From Ophiosphaerella korrae (taxonomy: Eukaryota > Ascomycota > Dothideomycetes > Pleosporales > Phaeosphaeriaceae): DNA of 64,000 nt. The notes beneath the pieces were generated by a model, which was not told where the DNA came from, ran no database searches, and saw nothing but the letters and a program-made list of their open reading frames with translations. Each line of letters begins with the position of its first letter. Position 1 is the stretch's first letter. This document shows positions 54,696 through 64,000 of the stretch, piece by piece. The position numbers and the translations under genes are program-made. The stretch spans positions 186,001 through 250,000 of the forward strand of contig JALNQF010000005.1 in the NCBI GenBank assembly GCA_028456385.1. The letters run 5' to 3'.

Positions 54696-57600
54696 GGCCA
54701 TGCACCATAGAATGATATGTACGTAGCATGGGAGAAACCAATATTTTCTTCGGTGGCGTGATTCCACGCATGGAAGATTCGCATTTTTGAGGCTGGAAAT
54801 GCATCTGATCCGGCTACGTTCGACTCAGCCAGCATCAAGAGATTCCTATCATAGAAATTTTCATTATTCGAACTTGCTGTAATAACTGTTCTCGAGATTA
54901 TTGATAGTAATATGCGTAGTATCAGAATGCTCTGTCCAGCCCGGCACCCTGAAGTCTTCTACTTCCACAGCGTCGCAACAAGCTATTTCCTCTCTATCCA
55001 TGGAACATAACCGCTGGAAATTGGTGAAATTCTCGTCATTCTTTTCACAGAACACCTTTAAGCCAACGATGAGCCGGTATCAAACTCAACGGAAGCTCGT
55101 CTCTTCCTTGATATGGCTCAGGTGTGGAAGGTTATTGTACCTACAGAAAGCTTATTCTGGCGGAATGGGAACTGGCACTGTAAATGGGAGCCGAAGGGAA
55201 GAATACTCGATCGAAAATCAACTAAAGCCAAATGGGCTTGAAAATCCTCCAGCATCTGGGAGATATTTGGCGAGTTTATCCCGTCAATACACGTTGATTG
55301 TTATAATTATCATCACTTCGATATAGGAATGTTTCTTCAGAGTTCAAATCATTAAAATTCAACCAAATTTTGTACAAAATCACATTGTTCTTGAACTCGC
55401 AGGTTGTGAATACATAGCATATACAAGTATGAACTTCCTTCTTAGCTTGGGGTTGTCTGGTCTGAGCCGTATAATCATGAGCTTGATAGAAAAATGGGTT
55501 CAATTCATGAGGTGCTGTTTTCACGCAATATCAGTTATGGGTAGGGCCTACTTTGAATGAATTCGCGTATACTGCTTTCGAGTTGTATCTTTTATCCTCA
55601 GGGATGAAGGCTAAAGTTATAGGGTTCTTATACCCGATGATCGTTACGAAAAGTGTTCATGGACTAAAGTAAAGCGTTTGCGAGCTTAGCTTGGTAGTTT
55701 ATATGCTTTCCCGTGTCCCAGGGGGGATATCCAATCGACTCCTTTGATAATTGTAGAAAGCCTTGGGAACAGAGCCTATTCCACTCTCAAACTAACTGCT
55801 TGACATCAACCAAAGCATCAAATGATATGAATCTGGGACCGTATGGCGAGACACGCATCTTTTCGACCCATTTTATCCATCCTCTCAGTTAGCTGCAAGC
55901 TGCCTAAAAGAAATTGTAATATGCATCATGACATGGTTCTCCTTTTTATTGACATCACTTCCATCGCCAATCTCATCCTTCGCTCGCCTAAAAGAAGAAT
56001 ATTTAACGAATAGGCTAAAAACTGCAGTGTGACAGAGCTAGGGCATAGACCCGGCTGCGTTGGACAAATTCTACACAAGTCATAAATGTTTTCTGACCCA
56101 TTTCGTTCTGCTCCCGTTGCACTGGCTACAGGTAATGCAGTGGCCGTACATGCCATAGGGCTGCAGGAATAAAAAGACTAGTTTACGCTTTTGATCTGGG
56201 AAGGCTTTGTGATCATTTCTGGAGTGGAAGCTTTCAAAATTCCGCTGCTGTGTAATAGTTTCTTGCTGAGAAAGGACCTACATAGTCATCTATCCACAGA
56301 TCCGTATTCTCCGTACATAAGCGAGATTAATATGCAACATAAAGATAAGCTTTGTGCTAGACGATGTCCAGCGCTTCGAATGGCTTGCCAACATCCCAGT
56401 TCATTTGCGCAATATGATTTGACATTCCCACCATAAAAGCAATAACTCGGCGATATACCTCCCTGCGCGCTTCTCAACCTTCCAAAAGAGGTATGTTCAG
56501 TAGGTCAAATTTTGAAGCTGTTGATGACTGTAATCGCCGACTGCACACGTGTGTCTCACGATTATGCGGGCTTCGACTCGTCTGCGTCAAATATGATCTT
56601 ATCAGGCATCTAACTTTATATATCGCCGACTACATGCATTTTGACGCAGTTATGAATGCAAAGGCGTAGAATAGCTAGCGACTCTCCGAAAATGATCTAT
56701 CCTATGGTACGGCAGTCGACGATGAAAGACGCACTGAAAGCTGGAGGTGTCACTCTTCCAAGGCGGAGGGCGTATTACCACTCGAATAGCTGGTGCCAAT
56801 CTTTGATGGACAGGTTTCACTTCGTTCTGTTGTCCGACCTGTCAAAGCAACCCTATATTTAGAATTGACGGTGAAGGTGGCAAGCCAAAACACATCAGCA
56901 GGTATCATGTTGACGTTGCCAATTGACCTTTTTCTGATTTTTGGATGGAATGATTTGAATTTGTCGTTGGATGCATGACTTTTTGTTGCTCGTAGACCTA
57001 TTACAAGCTGGTTATTTACGACACGATCCTGTCCGTTTTCTTATTGGCATGCGCACTACGTATTGGGCTTCGAGAATGTCGGAAAGCTGATTCGATGGTA
57101 AAAAGAGTTTCGGCCCGAGCATCAACGGTGAGATTCCAATATGGGTGTTCGGTTGCCATTAGGGAGCTTCTGCGCACAACATGACGTTTTAGGTGTGAGG
57201 ACGCGATCTTGTCAAACGTGACCTTGATTTTAATTGTCTGTTGCCGAATTTCATTTTTCTTGCTTTTCTTGAAGGAATCCCTTTTCAAAGGAACGAATCA
57301 AATAAGGCCGACTTATTTATTTCAATTGCGCCAGTAGCTCCCAAAGAAGCGACTCAGCTCTGGGAATTTTACGAACCCTTCCCCATTGCCATGGTTATCG
57401 GGCTGCACGGAATGTTGGACTGTGCTGTTGGACTCCGTCCTTGGTCGCCGATGTAAATCGGCGAGCTCAGCATCTCAACTATGCTCCTATTCTTCCACCT
57501 CCGCAAACGTAACAGTCGTACGAGAAACTGTGCATGAAACACTGGCGACCACCACCATCTTGGCCACATACCGTCCCTTTGTTAGCCTTGCCGTGATGTG

Positions 57601-58010
57601 CGTCGCCGAAGCCGTCAGCCACCACGCGTGGACCAGGTTCACTTTTTGTGCACTAGGCAACATTGAGGGACGCGCATATCTCCAGCCGATACGCCACCCT
57701 TCCGCTTCGCCAGGTCTGTGAATGATTGATGCCGGCTAACTTACGCGTCAGTTCTCTAGTCGCCGACTATGAGAGAAGCCGCTTTGTACGATTGGTAAGT
57801 CAGCCGTTGACCATGTTGATCTGTGGCGCTCTAGAGCCGATGGACGCGAGCTTAGGGGTTTACTGAACCGTGGTAATTGCTGATTGATGGTGTCGTCAAA
57901 ACCTGCCTGCCAGCTGTTTAGGAGTGGTTGTTTGCTTAGTCTACATCATTTGTTCTACACCGACTGATTTGAAGCTAGAAGGAGGTCAAGTTTGGAATCA
58001 AGGAGTTGCG
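54696..58010. other. Gene-poor stretch, 3.3 kb
   Basis: No frame or join was supported. One plus-strand frame around 55070-55900 looks protein-like in places but has stop codons at about the chance rate, so I do not call it. The last several hundred bases must carry the promoter of the YeeE gene. Confidence 0.5.
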
Positions 58011-59076
58011 ATGTTTACGCCAGTTGAGACCAGTATTGGTGCCTTATTATTACACCAGGCGGCCAGCAATCTGCTTTATCAAAATGGGAGCATACTGGGT
58101 GCCTCGGGCTTTCTCCGTCAACTCTTCGCAGCACCAACGATGGAGACTCTGTCCTTCTTTGTAGGCATGGCAGTCAGCTACCTACCGCTGAAAGTTTTCG
58201 CACCACATCTTGCCACGGCCTACCCTGTGGTACCAATAACACTACCAGTTGCTTCATTTACGGCGGGTGTTGGCGCTTTGATTGGAATGGGAACGAAGGT
58301 GAGCGACCTCACTGAATAATAGAATGTAATTTTAGGACTGAGATAAACAGATGTCAAATGGTTGTACATCCGGGCATATGCTCTGCGGCCTCCCTCGATT
58401 AAGTGGACGTTCCACCGCCGCCGTTTCCATTTTTTTTCCAGTCGCCATAATCACACATCATCTCGTTCATCCTACGCTATACACCGAAGCATGTCCAGGC
58501 AATGTGCCATGCTACACGCCCGTCTATCCGTCCACAACAACAGCTTTATCACTCGTGTTCCTCGCTACCATTAGCACTCTCGCTGCTCGAATAGTTCCGG
58601 AGCTCATTGGCAGAGTTGCGCCGACCACAACGAACGATGACAAACAGAACGTGAACTTTAGCTCCCTCGCTCGTCGTGTAACCTCTTTTTTCTCCGGTCT
58701 TCTCTTCGCCTTGGGTCTCCATATCTCACAAATGTCACATCCCGCCAAAGTCACCTCATTTCTGTCCTTTCCTGTCATGCAACACTGGGATCCGTCGCTT
58801 GCTATGGTGATGATCTTTGGTGTGCTACCAAGTATGCTCGAAATCCAGAGAAAAGGCTTTGGCAGGCCACCTTCGTTCGCGAAAAGCTTTTCGTTACCCA
58901 CAAAGACGGTTAAGGATATTGACACTCGGTTTGTTATAGGCGCTACAGCTTTCGGTGTAGGTTGGGGCTTGACAGGCACATGTCCAGGTCCAGCAGTACT
59001 TAGAGCTGTCAGTCAGCCTATATGGGGAGCGTTATGGTTAGGAGGTTTCTGGGCTGGTAGTAAACTGATGTTTTAA
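58011..59076 (+). CDS. YeeE/YedE-family (thio)sulfate-type membrane transporter
   Basis: Exons 58011-58298 and 58351-59076 give 337 residues. The splice joins IGMGTK to MSNGCTSGHMLCGLPRLS, rebuilding the conserved Gly-Cys-Thr-Ser-Gly-His motif of the family; the Cys there lines the sulfur-compound path in bacterial YeeE. A second half carries FGVGWGLTGTCPGPAVL, the matching Cys motif of the repeat. About nine to ten hydrophobic segments are visible. Bacterial YeeE takes up thiosulfate; fungal members are less studied. The start MFTPVETSIGALLLHQ is preferred over an earlier non-ATG start. It converges with the dienelactone hydrolase gene. Confidence 0.87.
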
Positions 59077-59487
59077 ATTTAAGAGTTGATCACGAAAATC
59101 ATATCCTGTCTGCGAGTAAAGCTGCGGCACTTTCCAAAACTTTATGGTGCGATGCCGTTGATATTGTCAACTTCTCTGCGAATTCAGTGTTCCTTTTTCG
59201 TCGCCAGTAATAGCAATTGCATGACATGTGCAAGTCGAGGGGCTACGTATGAATCAATCATCGAAGGCAAGTCCGTTTTGGACTAGGCTTGCAAATTCTT
59301 TTCTAGCATGCGCAAACTTGTCTTCTAAACGCGCGATGACAACGAATTTATGATTCTCAATTATAGTAACTAGTAAAAATGATGAAACTACTGTTCATTT
59401 TGTTCTAAATATGCTTACAGCTTAGAACTTGGCTCTCTACTTCACCTTCAGCAAAAGGTCTCAAATACTCCACCACACCCGAGGCAC
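59077..59487. other. Convergent intergenic region
   Basis: About 410 bp, AT-rich, with no feature seen. Confidence 0.5.
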
Positions 59488-60506
59488 TCACAAATGCTTG
59501 TGGAAGAAATCAAGTACCAGCTTGTATCCACGCTCATACTCCTTCCTGGTCTTCTCCTGCTCTAGATCCGCTCGCGCGGCCATCCACCCGTGCACCTGGT
59601 CGGGGAACCACTCCACTTGGTTTGGTACCTTAAGGCCCTCTTGCCATTTCTCGACGTCATCCTTCGACTCGCCCCCAGACGGAAGCATAATAAACGGAAT
59701 GGTGATTCCGGGCGCATCGTTTGCAGCAACCATCGCGGGATGGACCGAGGCCGCGACTTTAAACGGCGTATGTTCTAGTGAAGAAAGATTGACGATCTGA
59801 TTTCGGTTAGGTAGATCCCTCGCTCGTGAGTTTTAATATGCTCACCTTTCCACCCCAGCAGAATCCGATGACGGCCCATTTTTCGATGCCCCGACTCTTG
59901 CTCAACTCGCTCACGATCTTGGGGATGCGTGGTAGGATCTTTGGCGGCGCGGCCTTCGTCTTGAAGAATTCGCCGAGCTTCTTCTCTTGTTCTTCATTCT
60001 TTGGTGGGTGCCATGAGATGTCGGCGGGGCTGCCCTCGAAGAAGTCTGGCATGAAGACTTGGTACTGCCTGTCCTTGTCCGTGTACGCGAGGATGTCGGC
60101 ACCCTGTAAGGTCTGGTTGAAGAAGCCGAAGATGTCGTAGACAACTAGAATCCCTTGCTTTGCGTCTTTGGACCCAGTTGCATCTGGTGTTGTGTATCAG
60201 TGCTTGTGCTTCTGGGTTTGGGGTTTGCATACAAGTCTTCAGTCCGTCAGCCTCAATGTAATCTCCCTTTGGCTGATATCCTTTGTCGACAACAGCGGGG
60301 GTATCACAGCATGCTTGTGATTGGGTAGATTCCGTCGACATGCTTGCGGTTTGTTCTCTCAAAATGCCCTTAGAAGCCGTAGGTCTCGCTTGATAGCTTC
60401 TGAGTGAATGAGCAACAGTAATCGATGGTCGCGATATCCTTGGAGGTACAAGTCGTGTAATTTTCGATCGAAGAATTGGGAGATGGCGGGCAGCAAATTG
60501 CATCAT
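59488..60506 (-). CDS. Dienelactone hydrolase family protein
   Basis: Exons 60233-60506, 59846-60183 and 59488-59796 give 306 residues. The nucleophile Cys lies in GFCWGGK and the catalytic His in PDQVHGWMAARADL near the C-terminus; the Asp is probably in the GESKDDVE region. The central part reads GILVVYDIFGFFNQTLQGAD. The fold is alpha/beta hydrolase; the bacterial prototype opens dienelactones in chlorocatechol breakdown, while fungal substrates are unknown. The first 55 residues are basic, with few acids, and resemble a mitochondrial presequence. A second ATG (MSTESTQSQACCDTPAV) would give a cytosolic form, so dual targeting is possible. Both introns are about 49 nt. Confidence 0.88.
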
Positions 60507-60847
60507 GTATCGCCGTAATCGCTTCGGTACTTCGGCAATAGCTCAATTAGGTGTTGGACTAATAGTGGGGTGCGATTTTCCGACCACGTGTATAAAATAT
60601 TTACGTTTACTTGTAAACTTGACCCTTTCTTTTTTTGATTTGGAATAAGAGCTCTAACTGTTGAAAGTTCACTGTATTCCTTAGGTATCGTGGGGATATC
60701 AACTCAAGCAGAAATGTTGACCATGTAGATTGGAAGCCTGTATGTCTTCAAGCACGTCAAGGTTGTTGTCAATCGACTATCAACTACTGTTATATCTAAT
60801 TTTCTTTTTTCAATATATACTACAAGGCCAACAGGCTATTGTATCCT
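60507..60847. other. Intergenic region between DLH and the ankyrin-BTB gene
   Basis: About 340 bp with T-rich stretches and no gene. Confidence 0.5.
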
Positions 60848-62884
60848 TTAAGCATCGAGGTTCAGTCTCTCGAGCAGGGTGTCGATCTTGCCCAACAAGA
60901 TTTGATAGTTCATTGCGTCTTGTGCGAACTCATCCCCAACCTCTTCACCATCTAGATTTCTAATCACACCGGTACTTAATTGCCCCTCGGCCGGCAATTG
61001 AAGCCCTTCTCTCTGAAATGTGGCTGTTATGTCGTCTTCTAGCGCTAGATCACTCATGGCGTCACCAAGATCTGCTTTACTCGCCTTGAGCGCTGCATCC
61101 TCATCCAACATCTTGCCTAGCCCGCTGTCTTCGAAGCGTAGCCTGAATCTTTCCGATAGATAGTACCTAATGTCATCAACCAGTTCGACTGTATCTGTTT
61201 CTTGCCGTGCTTTGACGCGGTTGGCAGACTCTAAGACCAGCTCAGCGAACTCCGGTTGATCAATATAATTTTCTAGCCGGTAGGCGATGTACCGTGCAGC
61301 AAATTCTTCTAAGCGCTGCACTCGCGTGTCCCACCCAGCTCGAATGACTTCGTAAATATCGACTGGTTCATCGGCATCCATTTCACCCCGCGGATTATCT
61401 GATTCTACTGCTGGGGTCGAGCCGTTGCCTAGAGCGGATATGATAACAGCAGCGCGTTGCTTGAGCTTCTCGATAAACAGTTCGTCTGCAGCGAAGAGAA
61501 CGTCGATGGCAATATCTAAGCCAAAATTTGCCCGTTCGGTGTACATGAAAGTCAGGATGGCCTCTAGAACTGCAGGCGAGCAGTCTAATGTGATGATTTG
61601 GAGATGCGGGGTGTCTTGTGCTTCCTTGAACTGTGAGTTGAACATGGTCAGGAAGTACTCCGACCTCAAGAGCATGGCACGATGGGCTGGGTATATGGTT
61701 GATCTCTTAGGCTTCCTTTGTCGTGAGGGCAATCGTGAGCGCATCGGTCCTACAGGTATGCCCAGCAGCGCACCAGTTGTATTACGTATTGGTGGGGTGG
61801 AAGATTCTGACGGCCCTGGTGAATGTTCTGTTTGATCCGAGCCATCACCGTCATTTTCATGTTCCTCATAATCATCTGCACGCAGCAGGATGTCGGCAAA
61901 AATAGAGTTGTCCCGATCCCATTGAATTTTATCCACCTTATCTGTGTCTACCACCGTCTTGTATCTTAACACATTGTCTCTAAACCAGCCGTCTAACTGG
62001 TCGCGTCCTCTTTCTAATTCTTCGCTACGCTGCTGCAGCAATAAACGCCTATCCGAAACTTGAGTGATATCTTCAAAGAGTCGCTCCATCTGCAACTGTT
62101 TGCCAATTTTATCTATGCCGTTGAGCACCGTCAGCTCTTGTTCGTTGCTGAGACCTAAAAGCACGCGCCGTATTGAGACTTCCTGAAAGTATAGGTATTG
62201 CAATGCTACACCAAGCGACTCTACCGGTATGGTATCTGGAAGTTTCCATGTTGTTGTCGATGGCGTTGCTGCTAGCTTCTGCGCAAAGTATGGGGATCGT
62301 GCGGCTAACAAAAACTTGTGTAGGTTGAAGGTCCGGCTGTATGTGGTGATGGTGATATCGGTAGTCTTGGGTGAGAGTCGAGTCAAGAGGGAGGTGATGT
62401 GAGCAGCAAGGGGCTGAAGTGGGTTGGTTGATTTTGCGTAGTCGTAGGATAGGAGCAGGTTTCGTATTCGGTCGTTGAGGGCGTTGTAGAGACACCGTTC
62501 GCCTTGAAAAGTGTCTCGCTCGCACAATGCGCCGTTCTCGAGGAGAAGCCTAATGACTTCGTAGTGTCCGCAAAGACTAGCCTTTATGCACAACGGTCAG
62601 CATCTCCACGCTTTACGGAGAGGAGAAAGACATACTAGAATGAGAGGGGTGTAGTCAAACTTGTCTCGTGCGTTGATATTGATGCCCTCTGAAATCTTCT
62701 CTTGGCACACCTTGAGGTCTCCTCGACGACAAGCTTCGCAAAACGCCCTGAACTGTTCTGAGAGGTCCAATGGGTTTTCCTCTTTTAGATGGCCTGCGGA
62801 GATGGCCTGCGCTTCCAAAGCCAGAGCGGCTTCGATTTCGTGCTTCTTCTTGACATCCATAATGACTGCATGCAGACAATTCAC
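60848..62884 (-). CDS. Ankyrin and double BTB/POZ protein (ABTB1/Btb-type)
   Basis: Exons 62636-62884 and 60848-62581 give 660 residues. The join restores an ankyrin repeat (FDYTPLILASLCGHYEVIRL). Two BTB domains follow: one around DITITTYSRTFNLHKFLLAA and a second around STIYPAHRAMLLRSEYFLTM. The C-terminal part is helical with acidic stretches. Proteins of this layout (human ABTB1, fission yeast Btb proteins) are linked to Cullin-3 ubiquitin ligases as substrate adaptors; that role is inferred. An inner ATG eight codons later (MDVKKKHEIEAAL) may be the real start. It is divergent from the NIMA-type kinase. Confidence 0.88.
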
Positions 62885-63155
62885 GGTTGGTATTCATGAC
62901 GGTGGCCGCGACAATCGGAGTTTAGCAACCGATAACGCAGACCCTGGGCTTGGCACGCATGCTTCAGGGCCTCTTGGTGGTTGCTGGACCAACGCGGGCC
63001 GGAAAACAAGCACGCAAACATGGCGGAGGGCGCTCGGCCTTCTATCCCGCCCACCCAAACTCAACCATCGCATTGCACACCCACTAACATAGCAGCATCT
63101 CTCACCTAAGCATACCTTTATTGTATGTTTCCTGCACAATAATAATACCTTCAAC

Positions 63156-64000
63156 ATGCCTGAGGACGAAAAGTACGACGTCCTGGAGAAGATTGGTACG
63201 TACTGCACCGTGCAGCTGGCGCATCTTGGTTCCTATACTGACAGCGTATATGCAGGCCATGGCTCCTTTGGAATCATCCGTAAGGTCAAGCGCAAGTCAG
63301 ATGGCTATGTATGTCTGCATCTGCAAGCTGCACGTGGTGTTTGCTGATCGCCGCCCAGATTCTCTGCCGCAAGGAAATCAGCTACCAGAAGATGTCTCCG
63401 AAGGAACGCGAACAACTGCAATCCGAACTCTCTATCCTCAAAGAACTTCGGCATCCTAACATCGTAGCCTACTTCGAGCGTGACCACATCAAGCAGTCGC
63501 AAGACCTTCACCTGTACATGGAGTATTGTGGAAACGGCGATCTAGGGCGTGTCATTCGTGACCTCAAGAACAAGAACCAAATGTGCGAAGAGGAGTTTGT
63601 GTGGAGCATCTTCAGCCAGATTGTTAGCGCTTTGTACCGTTGTCACTTTGGCGAAGATCCGCCAGCCGCAGGTCGCAATGTCATGGGGCTGGGTGCCAAT
63701 GCGAAGCCAGTGCGTGATCATCGGAGACCCATGATCCTGCACAGAGATCTGAAGCCCGAAAACAGTGCGTACCCTCGAATATTCCTCATGCTTTGATAAT
63801 ATTGACACAAACAGTCTTCCTTGGCGACGACAACTCGGTCAAGCTGGGTGACTTCGGGTTGTCTAAGATCCTACAATCGCACGACTTCGCATCTACATAC
63901 GTCGGAACCCCATTTTACATGTCTCCCGAGATATGCAAAGCAGAACAGTACGGCCCCCACTCGGACATCTGGGCCCTTGGATGCATAATATACGAGATGT
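63156..64000 (+). CDS. NIMA-type G2/mitotic Ser/Thr kinase (partial, runs off the right edge)
   Basis: Exons 63156-63195, 63256-63308, 63359-63764 and 63815 onward are visible; the gene continues past base 64000. The glycine loop is rebuilt by intron 1 ([14 protein letters not shown]). The catalytic Lys is in LCRKEISY, the loop is HRDLKPEN, the Mg-binding motif is DFGLSK and GTPFYMSPE follows. The stretch between helix E and HRD is long ([20 protein letters not shown]), which I remember from Aspergillus NIMA. NIMA drives entry into mitosis with Cdk1. The usual C-terminal coiled coil and PEST region lie outside the window. Confidence 0.92.

Noticed and set aside
55070..55900. Plus-strand frame with protein-like pieces in the 3.3-kb gap
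   Set aside because: About 12 in-frame stops in some 260 codons is the random rate, so it is not evidence of a decayed gene.

Overview
The window is nuclear DNA of a filamentous ascomycete. The evidence is dense genes with many short introns (about 45-95 nt, GT-AG with CTAAC/CTGAC-like branch sites), fungal-only families (Rgp1, APP1, CBP4, SKT5/Chs4-type activator, NIMA kinase, Zn2Cys6 factor) and a pogo/Fot-type transposon remnant. Gene structure and content look most like a Dothideomycete, probably Pleosporales; that placement is inference. I saw no tRNA, rRNA or CRISPR array.

Left block (1-14.3 kb), housekeeping and regulatory: tail of an unknown gene, a small conserved-looking protein, a bZIP factor, Rgp1 (Ypt6/Rab6 GEF subunit), an Ino4-like bHLH factor, the phosphatidate phosphatase APP1, a short-chain dehydrogenase and LSM1 (mRNA decay).

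Middle block (14.3-45 kb), gene-poor and partly decayed: long stretches without genes surround an unrecognised three-exon gene, a secreted GH5 beta-mannanase, a four-TM fungal membrane protein, a five-exon GNAT acetyltransferase, a Zn2Cys6-type factor and a TauD-type dioxygenase. Four loci are broken: a pogo/Fot transposase remnant, a small Lys/Glu-rich protein gene with an early TGA, a copper amine oxidase with two nonsense codons, and a short-chain dehydrogenase with frameshifts.

Right block (45-64 kb), mainly conserved genes: SKT5/Chs4-type chitin synthase activator with a CaaX end, CBP4, XPF/RAD1 endonuclease, eIF1A, a hypothetical gene, a 3.3 kb gap, a YeeE/YedE sulfur transporter, a dienelactone hydrolase, an ankyrin-BTB protein and the first part of a NIMA-type kinase running off the right edge.

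The most striking observation is a complete 868-bp element (22558-23425) with 45-bp terminal inverted repeats and a TA target duplication. It is inserted exactly in the stop codon of the mannanase gene: the inferred empty site reads GGT TAG, and the filled site reads GGT TAA, so the protein is unchanged. Inside is a transposase gene that has lost its DDE core but keeps its N-terminal DNA-binding part and C-terminal zinc knuckle. All exon joins were worked out by reading frame, splice signals and remembered family motifs; none was tested against RNA or a database.
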